Source of the DNA: an uncultured Pseudomonadales bacterium | GTDB lineage: Bacteria; Pseudomonadota; Gammaproteobacteria; Pseudomonadales; Azotimanducaceae | Direction of reading: 5' to 3' | Assembly: GCA_958296195.1 (NCBI GenBank) | Contig: OY282455.1 | Location: 3,224,001 to 3,288,000, forward strand | DNA: 64,000 nucleotides | Part shown: positions 1 through 8,590 of the stretch, piece by piece | Position numbering within the stretch: the first letter of the stretch is position 1 | Layout: each line of letters opens with the position of its first letter | The notes under the pieces: generated by a model | What the model was told of the DNA's origin: nothing | Databases searched by the model: none | The model's input: the letters and a program-made list of their open reading frames with translations, nothing else | Position numbers and translations under genes: made by a program

Positions 1-733
1 GCAGGTCCTTGGGATCCTGCAACGAGTAGTCGCGGAGCAGGTTGCTCGCGATGGCGAGGAACACAGGCGCGGAGGGGCCGGCCGCACCTTCGACAGCGAT
101 GCGGATCGTTTCGATCATGTCCAGCATTTTCGGGGTGAACCACGGCCGGAGGTAGCGAATGCGGGCATTCTCATCAACGGAGACGCTCCGGCGGAACGTT
201 GGCGAAGATGAGAGTCGCCGCAGATCGGCTCGCAGATGTGCGACTGGCGTAACAAGCGCCTGGAGTTTGGCGTTGGTCAGAAACACCGCAAAGGGATTCA
301 GGTCGACACCGTGGCCCAGTACTCCGGCATGGGCGCATTCCACTAGAGTGGTGCCGCTGCCGCAGAAGGGATCGAACACCCGCCGACCGGGGGCAATTTC
401 GAAGATGTTGAGCAACGCCTTCGCGACCTGCGGGTTGAACTTTCCCTTGTATTCGTGGAGGCCGTGGACGGAATACCGGGTCGCCTGCCGGGGCCGGCTG
501 GTGCGCACCGTACACTCCAGTCGGCTCTGAAGCGTTTCCATTGGCCCCCGCCCGTTCTCTCCTCCCGCAAAGTAGGTAAGCCGTTCCGCCGCCTTCGCGC
601 CTTTCCCGCCGGTCACCTCCAGCCCGCTAGGAATCTCGCGCAGGTCCGGGCCGCCGAACAGCGCCGCCGCCTCGCGCACCGCGAGTTCCCGCTCGTAGGG
701 GTAGTAGCTGTAGTCATGCCAGTTCAGGCGCAC
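1..733 (-). CDS. DNA methyltransferase, partial (runs off left edge)
   Basis: This is the N-terminal about 244 codons of a SAM-dependent DNA methyltransferase; the gene continues beyond base 1. The visible part has the N-terminal YYPYEREL segment, a substrate-like HGLHEYKGKFNPQ block and SAM motif I DPFCGSGTTL followed by GVDLNPFAV. The catalytic SPPY-type motif must lie outside the window. The GTG at 733 is chosen because it keeps the conserved YPYEREL N-terminus and lies about 10 bp inside the end of the upstream methyltransferase, with the stop TGA of that gene at 726-724. Such overlap implies co-translation. The exact modification (N4-cytosine or N6-adenine) is not decidable from this half. 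Confidence 0.85.
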   Translation of the reverse strand, partial: MRLNWHDYSYYPYERELAVREAAALFGGPDLREIPSGLEVTGGKGAKAAERLTYFAGGENGRGPMETLQSRLECTVRTSRPRQATRYSVHGLHEYKGKFNPQVAKALLNIFEIAPGRRVFDPFCGSGTTLVECAHAGVLGHGVDLNPFAVFLTNAKLQALVTPVAHLRADLRRLSSSPTFRRSVSVDENARIRYLRPWFTPKMLDMIETIRIAVEGAAGPSAPVFLAIASNLLRDYSLQDPKDL

Positions 734-1857
734 TCCGCGTCCCTCCGTCTGAGCACCAGCAGGGTTTCCGTCTTGATGTTCGCATGCGAAAGGTTGAAGG
801 ACCGGCGGCGGGCTGGAATGGTCCGCTCGGCCGAAAAGACCAGATCGAACCCTGCTGCGGCTTTCTCCACGATGCGGGCGTTGTCCACGATGCGTCCGTG
901 TATGCGGGAGCGTCCGACGACGAAGCATGCGTGTCCGCCGGGCGTCAGAACCTTCCGGATCAGGTCGAAAGTTTTGGTCATCTGCCGCGCGAAGTCATCC
1001 GCCGTGTGAGGATTGCGCTTGAAGAAATGAGCGCGGGCACCGATCTCGCGCGCCTTGACCGATAGCGGATCGAGGCCGAGCCAGTGCATGCGGTGCTTGT
1101 GGTACAGCCAATACTCGTAGGCGTTCGGATAGGGTGGTGACGTAACGACCATGCCGATCGGTCCGATGCGCGAGGGGTCAAACGCTAGGGTGTCGCCCTC
1201 GAACACCTCCGAGCGCACCAGAGGATAGTCCCGTTGCGCGAGTGCGCTGTCGAGACGGGCGGCGGCGCGCAGGAACAGCGTGAACGCGTCGTCGGCATCC
1301 ACGTTCTTGTCAATCGCCGCGTAGCGGGTGTCGCTCTCCTGGCGGGAAACCCGGACGACGATGCTCGACAACGCCAGCCGCAGCGCGTCCCGATAAGCGT
1401 CTGGCGCACTGCCAATAGTCTCGGCGAGCGAGGCGAGCGCGACCTGGATCGGGCGGTCGAACCAATGATCGAGATTGGGAATCGCCGGAATCTTGGCGTC
1501 CGGCCTTCGCCGGGCGCAGTCCGCAACGGTGGAGGCTGCATCCTTGAGGCCGGAAGGCCGAGGCGCGGTCTTCACCCGCGCCATCAGGCAGGCGATGGGA
1601 TTAAGGTCGATTCCTACGGACGGCAGACCCCTGCGCTGGCATTCCGCCAGCGTGGTGCCGCCGCCGCAGAAGGGATCGAACACCGCGGTGCCGGGGGCGA
1701 CCGGCAAGGATTCCAACAGCGCCCGCGGCAGTTCGGCGATGAATTTGGCGGGATAGGGATGGATTCCCTCAATGCCGCTGTGGGCGACGCGTTCTGGAAA
1801 ATCCCAGTCGATTTTCGCGAGCGTCCGGGATGACGACGCGTCACCGTAGGGACTCAT
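724..1857 (-). CDS. DNA methyltransferase (TSPPY type)
   Basis: A 377-residue SAM-dependent DNA methyltransferase. Around residues 32-40 is HPYPAKF, then SAM motif I DPFCGGGTTL with GIDLNPIACL at about 60-85, and the catalytic motif TSPPYPNAYEYW at about 240. The order motif I before SPPY and the small size fit the solitary or type II-like amino-methyltransferases of the N6_N4_Mtase clan. It overlaps the next methyltransferase gene by about 10 bp and both share the motif I style, so the two may act as a pair (two strands of one site, or a split enzyme). No restriction endonuclease is seen upstream; a partner may lie left of the window. Confidence 0.88.
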   Translation of the reverse strand: MSPYGDASSSRTLAKIDWDFPERVAHSGIEGIHPYPAKFIAELPRALLESLPVAPGTAVFDPFCGGGTTLAECQRRGLPSVGIDLNPIACLMARVKTAPRPSGLKDAASTVADCARRRPDAKIPAIPNLDHWFDRPIQVALASLAETIGSAPDAYRDALRLALSSIVVRVSRQESDTRYAAIDKNVDADDAFTLFLRAAARLDSALAQRDYPLVRSEVFEGDTLAFDPSRIGPIGMVVTSPPYPNAYEYWLYHKHRMHWLGLDPLSVKAREIGARAHFFKRNPHTADDFARQMTKTFDLIRKVLTPGGHACFVVGRSRIHGRIVDNARIVEKAAAGFDLVFSAERTIPARRRSFNLSHANIKTETLLVLRRRDAECA

Positions 1858-2221
1858 CGAGCCGTCTCTCCATCGTTAGGGGTGGCGGTCAGCGGTAGAT
1901 TCATCTGTCCGTTCGGCGGCAGCAAGCAGAGCCACATATGCGCGGTCGTCGAAATTGACGGTCAGGCAGGAGATCATGGCGAACCACCGGAATCTTACCG
2001 TAAGCAAATTTATTGCAGTACAAAACCACAGTCAACACACAAATACCAACCCGAACGAACGGATTCCCTGGCTCAGTGGGGCGACGGGACAGGCCGGTCC
2101 CTACTGGGACCAGAACTTGACCGGGATGCACTTGGCCTAGGTATGCCGGGATGCGGCGCAGGGGACGCATACTAGGGGGCTGGCTACGCTGTCGGAAGGG
2201 GTCGGGCGGGGTGATGTTCGA

Positions 2222-2248
2222 CCCAGTCCCTTACCCCTAGGGACTGGG
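2222..2248. other. perfect 10-bp stem-loop
   Basis: CCCAGTCCCT at 2222-2231 is the exact complement of AGGGACTGGG at 2239-2248, with a 7-nt loop. There is no T-run on either side, so it is not a canonical intrinsic terminator. It sits downstream of the 2574-3590 gene (minus strand) and just ahead of a small plus-strand ORF, so it may be an RNA processing, termination or protein-binding element. Confidence 0.6.
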
Positions 2249-2259
2249 AGCGGTCGACG

Positions 2260-2424
2260 ATGAACCGCGCTCCATCCGCCGAAGCGGAAGCCGGCCCCGC
2301 TCTCGTTGGACTGTACGCCACTGGCCGGCGCATGGTCGCGACCGCCAAGGCCGTTCGCACAAAGGTCGCTTGGCGGTCGGCTGAACTGGCGCACATGGAG
2401 GCCCCCGATGGCCGCAAAACCTGA
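2260..2424 (+). CDS. possible 54-residue small protein
   Basis: ATG at 2260 has a GGGAG stretch about 9 nt upstream and opens a 54-codon frame closed by TGA at 2422-2424. The product is alanine- and arginine-rich with alternating charged and aliphatic residues (for example GRRMVATAKAVRTKVAW), so it could form an amphipathic helix. No family is recognised; a chance frame in GC-rich DNA is the main alternative. Confidence 0.2.
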   Translation: MNRAPSAEAEAGPALVGLYATGRRMVATAKAVRTKVAWRSAELAHMEAPDGRKT

Positions 2425-2573
2425 CGGCGGGCGCTGTCCGCAAATTCTCTGCGCTGCTTGGCTAGGCATGTCCGCAGCCTCGGCGAGCGGGGGACTGGCC
2501 GCCAGCGCCGCCACGGAGCAGATGCGGGCGGACCTGTGCACCGCTCCAAGACTGGCTGCCACTGACGGTGTTG

Positions 2574-3590
2574 TTAACCTCCCAACTGCGGGTTGAGTGA
2601 TGACATCTGTTTTGTCGCCAGCGACAGGACTTGTGGGGAAGCGCCCACGCGACCGTCGGCTTGCCCTGAGATGAATCCAGTCGGCATACCCTGCGCCGCC
2701 GCTTTGGAGAATTCCAAGACAACCAGGTCCTTCACTCCTTGATCTTCGGCGGCCCGTTGGAACGCCTGCATGTTCTCCAAGCAGGCGGCGCGATGCTGGT
2801 TTACTTCGTGGTTGTGCCTGTTCGCCCGGTAATGCCTCCCGCACCAAGCTGCGCCCCCGACCAGCAGCCCAACCACGCCCACGCGCCAACCCAAATAAAT
2901 GATCGCTTCCGCGCCGGTGGTTGGACTTGGCGGGATGCCGCTGGCGTGCAGCACCACGAAAGTGACGGTTGCGAACACAGCGAATCCAAAAGCCAACGCA
3001 GTCGCTATGAGCCACTTGCCTGCGGCTTTGTTCGCTTTCCCGGCCTGCTCCCTGAATGCGCCCGTGAATTCAGCTGCCCCGGCCTCTCCAGCGGACTCTC
3101 TGGCAATGTTGGCGGCGTCCTTGGCTGCTTCAAGTTGCCGCTCCGCCTCCTCTCTGACTTGCTTGGTCCTCTTGTGCTCGTCCCGCGCCGCCGCAAGCCA
3201 GTGCTCCGCCTTGCCCGAATAAGTGGCGATCCACGGCACTTCGGCACGATAGTGAACTAGGATCGACGCTTCATAGCTCCGCAATGCACCCGCAACCGCA
3301 TCGCGGTTGTTGACCATGTCACTTGTGCTGAAGCCGTCAATTCGCTGGAAGATGTCCACCACATCGTCTAGAAATGTGTTCAATTCGCTGAGAGGGTGTT
3401 CCTCAATAAGCTCGACTGGCAAGGACGAAAGGTCGTCAGTCATCTTAAATATGCGTTCCATGTGCGGCTTCAAGTCCTCGAAGTTCCGATCACCCCATTC
3501 TGGTCTCGTGACCAGCGCATCTTTACGTTCAAACCAATCTAAAACGGCTTGGCTCTTTTCCTTGAATTGGTCAACGGTTATTTGGTCCAT
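2574..3590 (-). CDS. coiled-coil protein with two membrane helices, unknown function
   Basis: About 338 residues. The first half is charged and helical (DQFKEKSQAVLDWFERK onward), with a heptad-rich stretch around EEAERQLEAAKDAANIAR that predicts coiled coil. It is followed by two hydrophobic segments (about WLIATALAFGFAVFATVTFV and a second near YLGWRVGVVGLLVGGA) and a hydrophilic tail. ATG 3590 is preferred over an upstream TTG at 3620 because GAGG lies about 10 nt before it. It directly follows the DUF4145 gene, whose stop is at 3621-3623, so the two are probably co-transcribed. DUF4145 proteins are common in defence islands, but no function can be assigned to this partner. Confidence 0.75.
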   Translation of the reverse strand: MDQITVDQFKEKSQAVLDWFERKDALVTRPEWGDRNFEDLKPHMERIFKMTDDLSSLPVELIEEHPLSELNTFLDDVVDIFQRIDGFSTSDMVNNRDAVAGALRSYEASILVHYRAEVPWIATYSGKAEHWLAAARDEHKRTKQVREEAERQLEAAKDAANIARESAGEAGAAEFTGAFREQAGKANKAAGKWLIATALAFGFAVFATVTFVVLHASGIPPSPTTGAEAIIYLGWRVGVVGLLVGGAAWCGRHYRANRHNHEVNQHRAACLENMQAFQRAAEDQGVKDLVVLEFSKAAAQGMPTGFISGQADGRVGASPQVLSLATKQMSSLNPQLGG

Positions 3591-3620
3591 TTGATGTAGC
3601 CTCAACGTGGTCGTGGTCAA

Positions 3621-4514
3621 CTATTTGCAGCTCTTGTCTTGGTCCCTTCTTTCTATCCCCGATCGGACGTTTTCGGGCAAGCTGTCGTAAAGGTTGTCGA
3701 TTTGCTGTTGCTTGCTGATTGTTTGGTCCGCGATAAAGTTGACGAGCTTAAAAAGTGTATTGACGTCCTCCTTGCTATCGCCCTCATCCAGCTTACCTGG
3801 ATGGACCGCATCGTTGCCTGTGACCCGAACGTAGTCGAGCATCTTCTGTACGTCAAGCGGAAGTCCCTTTTTCACTAAGCTCGCAATGTCATCGTACAAG
3901 CTTTTCCCCTTCTCTCCTAGGAAAACGCAAAGCCTCTCAATGCAAAGCCTTAGTAGCGCGGCGGCTGACCTTGCGGAAATCGGCGCGACTTGCCTGGCTT
4001 CTTCGAAGATGCTCTTGATGTCGTCCGGAAGGTCTTGGTTTGGCCGAATGCCCAACGTTGCGGATGGGTAAACCATTTTCTTATTAACCCATACGGCCAG
4101 TTCCTGGCAATGGGAGCAACGGGACGCCCAAACATTGTGTATGGGTTGCAAGCTCGAGGTAATAGTGTGGTTCTCTAAAACTGCCTTTCCATCCAAAACG
4201 TCATCTGCAAGATTGGATTTGCCGCGGTCCTCCACGAAACGTTGAGATGCTTTGGAAATGCTTGAATTTTGTTCGTAAGGCGTCCATTGATCGGCCCCCC
4301 CGCGGGCCGCAAGCAGAGGAAACCACGACTGGTGAGCGAAAGCGTCGCAGTGCGGGCAGTTGAACGCGCTCTCGGTGACGGCGGGCACCTTGTGCGCATC
4401 GTCGCTCATGCGAATAACCCATCCATGGTCTGTGGGACTTTCATCGCTTGTCCACCACTCCATTGTTGTGGCATTTCCGTCGTCAGGAGTGCCTGTTGCC
4501 GGCTTGACGCTCAA
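3621..4514 (-). CDS. DUF4145 domain protein with zinc-ribbon-like N-terminus
   Basis: 297 residues if the TTG at 4514 is used; ATG 4463 (MEWWTSDESP) is an alternative start. The N-terminal third has two CxxC pairs (NCPHC and RCSHC) that suggest a zinc-binding module. The C-terminal half carries the DUF4145 signature: ARSAAALLRLCIERL, then GNDAVHPGKLD. DUF4145 is an all-alpha domain often found beside or fused to restriction enzymes and nucleases; its biochemical role is not established. The downstream coiled-coil membrane protein follows almost without a gap, suggesting a two-gene unit near the DNA methyltransferases. Confidence 0.85.
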   Translation of the reverse strand: MSVKPATGTPDDGNATTMEWWTSDESPTDHGWVIRMSDDAHKVPAVTESAFNCPHCDAFAHQSWFPLLAARGGADQWTPYEQNSSISKASQRFVEDRGKSNLADDVLDGKAVLENHTITSSLQPIHNVWASRCSHCQELAVWVNKKMVYPSATLGIRPNQDLPDDIKSIFEEARQVAPISARSAAALLRLCIERLCVFLGEKGKSLYDDIASLVKKGLPLDVQKMLDYVRVTGNDAVHPGKLDEGDSKEDVNTLFKLVNFIADQTISKQQQIDNLYDSLPENVRSGIERRDQDKSCK

Positions 4515-5029
4515 TCATCCGTCGCGCCATGGCGCAATTTGGAGAAGCCAATCAGCGCCGGAGCAATTGGCCCAGAACTCGGCACCTAGGCGACACACGA
4601 AAGGCAACCCATGCATAACCATCGCCATTGTCGACGAAACTCCGGCCGCGTTCAACTTTTCCCGGCCGCCGGACCCACTTCCAAGGCCAGACCTTGCGGC
4701 GGGCACCGTTTCGCGGGCACCGGTCAAGCAGCGCGAAGTCGTGGGAGTCCCGCCGCCGGCACCCCGTGCGCCGTTGGCGACGGAGATTGACCAAATTGGG
4801 GAGCCGGAGGTCATCCAAGTGAACCATTGCCGTATGCCAGCCTGCGGGAAGTATGGAGTTCCCGCTCGAACGCTCTGCTACACGTCCAAGAAGGTCACGA
4901 GAAAGAGAGGTAGGTTCGTGTGCGGAAGCATGTCGGGAGCGCACCTCATGGCCGTTCACTGGGCGCAACGTCACCGCCGCAACGGACGGGGCGGCTGGCA
5001 AAATCCGGGATGCGGTCGTTGCCCCGCAA
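4515..5029. other. gene-poor stretch, possibly decayed mobile DNA
   Basis: No intact gene is supported. On the plus strand, around 4818-4930, one frame reads HCRMPACGKYGVPAR then later GRFVCG, which resembles the cysteine-bearing N-terminus of some transposases, but it is in the opposite orientation to the transposase remnant at 5030-6150 and lacks a continuation. I treat the stretch as decayed sequence. Confidence 0.35.
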
Positions 5030-6150
5030 TCACGCTGCCGCCTTCATCCCCTTCCGCCTGCTCCGCTTCGCCCGAGGCACCCGCTGCCCAGCCCACAGAA
5101 TGTCCTCATACCCAAGCGGCTTGCAGGCGAACCCCAACCGCATGGCCGGCGTCTTGCCGTCCTTATCGCTGACGTGAACCCAGTTGTTGACGGCCCGGAA
5201 GACGGTCAGGTACTTCTGCACCATGGCCGGGTTGTAGGGCGCGTAGCCGTGCCAAGCGGCGTTGTGGCCGCTTGAGGTTCCGACCGGGCGCTCAAGGCGT
5301 TGAACTGCCTCATTATCATCTGGAAGACGTTGTCGACGCGGGCCAAGCCGGCATTGAGCAGCATGTCCGCCTTGCGGTCTTCATCCACGGACGCATGGGG
5401 CGTGAGCCAGCACATGGCCTTGTGCGGCTCGTTCATGGTGGGCAGGGGGTGCTCGAACCGTTCGTCCCGCCACCTGCCGTGCGGCTGGGAGTCGGACAGG
5501 TTGGCCTTCATCATCAGCCGCGCCACTGCGCCCCGGTCCTTCCGTACATCCGGGGGCAGGGATCGGGCGAAAGCGCGGCGTCGCGGCTTGCTTTCCTCAA
5601 GGATGCGCCGCCGCTCGTCCACTGTCTTGAACTTGTCGTAGCGGACGAAGAAGGCGTGGGCGGCGCCCCACTTCACCTCCTCCGCGAAGGCGCACAGGAA
5701 GGTGGCACGGTTCATGGAGTCGATGCCCATGCCGGCCTGCAGCTGGCGGACGCCCCCGCCAGCCAGCATGCGGCGCAGCACCAGCCAATGGGCGTAGGCC
5801 GTGTAGGGCAGGTGGACCTGCAGCCCGCCGCTCATGAAGGGGGTGCGGAAGGTCTCGTTGTGGTGCTGGAGCTCGACGTTCCCGACGTCCGCCCGAGACT
5901 CCGCCTGCGCGTAGAGCGCTTGGATCCGCCGGAGCAGGCCCCGCCGGTCCACCACGGCGCGGGACATGGCCCTAGCAGCGGAACTTTCAACATTAAAATC
6001 AATGGGTTACATGAAATATGCCCCAAAATTCCGAACGGCTAGGTAAATGTGCTGCACGAAATTGAGTTGCTTGTTGCTGGTGGAGGTCCAGAAGTCCTCC
6101 CGCACCACCACCTGATCTTGCTGCGCTTTTTCGCTCTCCAGACCGATAGC
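5030..6150 (-). pseudogene. transposase remnant, frameshifted
   Basis: Two minus-strand frames join into one transposase-like protein. The first (from about 5967) contains NVELQHHNETFRTPFMSGG, then a segment with HLPYTAYAHW and AFFVRYDKFKTVDERRR. The second, read from about 5292 down to 5030, continues ERPVGTSSGHNAAWHGYAPY and ends with a basic tail RAKRSRRKG. A one-base loss near 5293 shifts the frame. A further piece upstream (VVVREDFWTSTSNKQLNF, about 6080-6126) looks like an earlier part of the same protein separated by decay. The layout resembles DDE/integrase-type transposases with a conserved MSGGLQVHLPY core, but I cannot name the IS family. It seems to have truncated the PIN toxin gene upstream. 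Confidence 0.6.
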
Positions 6151-6304
6151 GCGGAGCGTATTTGAGCCGCATCTCCCAGACCGAGACGGCGCTGACGTGA
6201 ACGCGAGCATCGCGACCCTAGAGGAACTGCCGTTCGGTTGCGGAGAAAAGGCCCCGGGACACCATCAGCGCGTAAAGATAGGTCGTATCGACCAGAACAT
6301 CCAT
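6125..6304 (-). pseudogene. PIN-domain (VapC-like) toxin, broken
   Basis: The frame opens at ATG 6304, five bases after the stop of the antitoxin gene. It begins MDVLVDTTYLYALM, which has the first PIN aspartate, but codon 29 is TAG (6220-6218). After the stop the same frame continues VHVSAVSVWEMRLKYAPRYR, the conserved SxxSxWE region of VapC toxins, and is then lost in transposase-derived sequence near 6125. Both the premature stop and the missing C-terminal half mean no working toxin is made. Confidence 0.7.
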
Positions 6305-6309
6305 CGTCG

Positions 6310-6594
6310 CTAGCCGTCGTCCTCCAACCCAAGCACCTTGCGGCTGAGTGCTGGATCATGGAAGGCCGCGATCATCTTCTCCGCCGCCTCTGGCGGATCT
6401 TGCTCGATGCCGAGGCGCCGAAGGGTCACCTCGAGCTTCTCGAAGTCGATGCCGCCGCGGCGCTTTCGTTTGGGGCAGGCCACCACTTCCACCGCCGGCT
6501 CACCGCGCTTGGTGATGATCACTCGTTCGCCGCGCTGGGCGGCGGCGATTAACTCCGAAAGGCGCGGCTTAGCCGCGCTGATGGCGAGTTCCAT
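6310..6594 (-). CDS. Phd/YefM-type antitoxin
   Basis: 94 residues with the typical opening MELAISAAKPRLSELIAAA and the central GERVIITKRGEPAVEVV strand-turn-strand of Phd/YefM DNA-binding antitoxins. The C-terminal part is charged and would wrap the toxin. The partner is the broken PIN toxin starting five bases downstream, so this antitoxin is orphaned; it may persist as a DNA-binding repressor or protect against a related toxin. Confidence 0.88.
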   Translation of the reverse strand: MELAISAAKPRLSELIAAAQRGERVIITKRGEPAVEVVACPKRKRRGGIDFEKLEVTLRRLGIEQDPPEAAEKMIAAFHDPALSRKVLGLEDDG

Positions 6595-6690
6595 GCTGCT
6601 GCTCCGGTTGTCGTGGGGCAGTTTACGCCATTCCGTCCCCGCGGGCGTCGTCAGCGCTGCAAGAGGGTGACTGGACTCACTCCGCGGCCT

Positions 6691-7491
6691 TCATCGCTCC
6701 GGTATAGGCGTAACGATGGGGGTTGGCTGGTTCCCGTTGTCGTGCGGCGCGTTGGGAGGCAGCACTGGGCGATGCACCGGGAACTGCCTGTTGGCTGCGG
6801 CGGCGGTGAGCGCCGCTTGCGCGGAGGGGAATTTGGCTAGCTGCCGCACCAAGTGGCGGGTGACCTGCATCAGACCCAATTCGTTGGCTTGGTTGCGGGC
6901 CAAGGCTTCCTGTGGGGAAATCCAGATGCTATCGACCGTTTCGTGCTCGTCGTGGCGGCCGATTTGGCCGGGCGGGGCGGCGGCGATGAAAAAGCGGGTG
7001 TCGAAGCGGCGCGGGCGGCCCAAGGGGGTGACGAAACGGCTGTGGAAGTGGATTCGGTCCACGGCGAGCTTCAGGTTCTCCCGTTGGCAGATGTCGAACA
7101 GCCGGAGCCGTCGGCTGTGCAGCGGCTTGCGGTAGGCGGCGAAGCGGGTGCGCTCAGCCTCGTCGGCATAGGCTAGCAGTTCGCCGTTCCGATAGGCTAG
7201 CAGCAGGCCGGCCTCCTCAAAGCTCTCGCGGATGCCGGCGATCCAATAGCCGCGCCATTCGCTCCCCAACGCCTTGGCCTGCTCTGCTTGGCCCTCCGCC
7301 GGGCCTTGGCGCACGGCATCGTACCTGTGCAGGTGGTCGTCGCCATCGACTCGACCGCCGGGAAAAACGAACATGCCTCCCGCGAACGCCGCCTGATGGG
7401 TTCGCTTGAGCATGAATATCTCGAACCCTGGGGCCGCCTCCCGCAGCAGGATGACGGTGGCCGCCGGCCGAACGGGCTGCACTTTGTTCAT
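6691..7491 (-). CDS. NUDIX hydrolase
   Basis: 266 residues. It has an N-terminal TVILLREAAPGFEIFMLKR, the metal-binding helix AGIRESFEEAGLLLAY corresponding to the REUxEExGU part of the Nudix box, and GGMFVFPGGRVDGDD before it. An insertion between the glycine and the RExxEE helix is typical of the NUDT19/CoA-diphosphatase-like subgroup. Substrate cannot be set; acyl-CoA or nucleoside diphosphate derivatives are likely classes. Divergently transcribed from the luciferase-like gene at 7661, with about 170 bp of shared promoter region. Confidence 0.85.
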   Translation of the reverse strand: MNKVQPVRPAATVILLREAAPGFEIFMLKRTHQAAFAGGMFVFPGGRVDGDDHLHRYDAVRQGPAEGQAEQAKALGSEWRGYWIAGIRESFEEAGLLLAYRNGELLAYADEAERTRFAAYRKPLHSRRLRLFDICQRENLKLAVDRIHFHSRFVTPLGRPRRFDTRFFIAAAPPGQIGRHDEHETVDSIWISPQEALARNQANELGLMQVTRHLVRQLAKFPSAQAALTAAAANRQFPVHRPVLPPNAPHDNGNQPTPIVTPIPER

Positions 7492-7660
7492 TTCCCTCCC
7501 GAAGATGCTTTCGATCCCAAAAACGGACGGGGACTATAAGGCCGCCCAGACCGTTTCTCCAATTTTCGCCTGACCGGGCGCCGCTTGCACCGGCGCAAAG
7601 TGGCGCTGGCCGCCGCACAACGCTAAAGTGCAAACCTTTGCGGAGGAGATGGCCCAAACC

Positions 7661-8590
7661 ATGAAACTGTCCGTCGAATTCCCAAGCGTCGCCTACCGGG
7701 AGGGGCCGGAGGCGGTGGCCCGGCTGGCCAAGGCCATTGAGGACATCGGCTACGATCAGCTCGACATCTTCGACCATGTGGTCATGGGCTATCCGGCACC
7801 CTCGCGGTCAAAGCCGGTTTATCCGCCGAAGATGCCGATTCTGGAGGCGCTGACCACGCTGGGCTACGCCGCCGCCGTCACCGAGCGCATCGGCCTCGGC
7901 ACCGAGGTGCTGATTCTGCCGCAGCGCCAGCCGGTGCTAGTGGCTAAGCAGGTGGCCACCTTGGACATTCTTTCCGGCGGGCGCATGCGGCTGGGCGTCG
8001 GCGTCGGCTGGCAGGCGTCGGAGTACGAGGCGTTGGGGGAGAAGTTCGGCAACCGGGGGCGGCGCATGGATGAGGACATCGCCATCCTGCGGGCCTGCTG
8101 GTCGGATGCGCAGATCGATTTCGACGGCAAGTTCAACCACATTGAGGCCATGGCCTTGGAGCCGAAGCCGCCCCAAGGCGGCAAGCTGCCCATCTGGGTG
8201 GGCGGGTTTGCGCCCCAAGCGCTGCAGCGCGTGGGTACACTGGCGGACGGCTGGCTGGCCCCGGCGCTTGAGGACCGGGAACAGGCGGCGAAGATGCTCG
8301 AAACCGTCCGCGAACACGCCACTGCCGCCGGGCGGAACCCGGACGCCATCGGCCTGCAGATGATGCTGGACGTGCCGCCAAGGGACAACCGCGGCAAGGG
8401 CTTCTACAGCGACTTGGACAACGTGGTGCGGCGCTGCAACCAGGTGGCGGAGATGGGCTTTGCGGGCGGCGCCCTGAACGCCACCGCCATCTTCCAAGCC
8501 GGGTTCCGCAGCGTTGACGCCATCATCGACAAGCTCGACGAGCTGCACGAGGCCATCCGGGCGGAGGTGGGCCGTCCAAGTGCAGGATAG
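7661..8590 (+). CDS. luciferase-like (LLM class) flavin/F420-dependent oxidoreductase
   Basis: About 309 residues of a TIM-barrel LLM-class oxidoreductase. The signatures are YDQLDIFDHVVMGYP, RIGLGTEVLILPQRQPVLVA, the substrate/cofactor turn LSGGRMRLGVGVGW and later PIWVGGFAPQALQRVGTLAD. It would use FMNH2 or F420. ATG 7661 gives the family-like start MKLSVEF; an ATG at 7649 also exists and GGAGGAG lies just before that one, so the true start is uncertain by four codons. The stop overlaps the GTG start of the DUF4212 gene by 11 bp, which implies coupling to the symporter pair. Confidence 0.88.
   Translation: MKLSVEFPSVAYREGPEAVARLAKAIEDIGYDQLDIFDHVVMGYPAPSRSKPVYPPKMPILEALTTLGYAAAVTERIGLGTEVLILPQRQPVLVAKQVATLDILSGGRMRLGVGVGWQASEYEALGEKFGNRGRRMDEDIAILRACWSDAQIDFDGKFNHIEAMALEPKPPQGGKLPIWVGGFAPQALQRVGTLADGWLAPALEDREQAAKMLETVREHATAAGRNPDAIGLQMMLDVPPRDNRGKGFYSDLDNVVRRCNQVAEMGFAGGALNATAIFQAGFRSVDAIIDKLDELHEAIRAEVGRPSAG

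Larger units (their letters stand above)
1858..2573. other. 716-bp gene-poor stretch
   Basis: This lies between the divergently placed ends of the methyltransferase pair and the 2574-3590 gene. No convincing gene is seen. It holds an AT-richer patch near 1995-2050 that could carry the methyltransferase promoter, a strong hairpin at 2222-2248 and a 54-codon ORF at 2260. A 61-codon plus-strand reading frame at 1955-2140 has no recognisable family. Confidence 0.5.

Noticed and set aside
1955-2140. 61-codon plus-strand frame with a fairly balanced amino acid composition
   Set aside because: No ribosome-binding site, no family and it lies where the methyltransferase promoter is expected.
4360-5172. 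270-codon plus-strand frame over 4360-5172, with HCRMPACGKYGVPAR
   Set aside because: Only about 30 residues look like a zinc-binding transposase end, the rest is low-complexity and it overlaps the DUF4145 gene in antisense; noted only as possible decayed mobile DNA.
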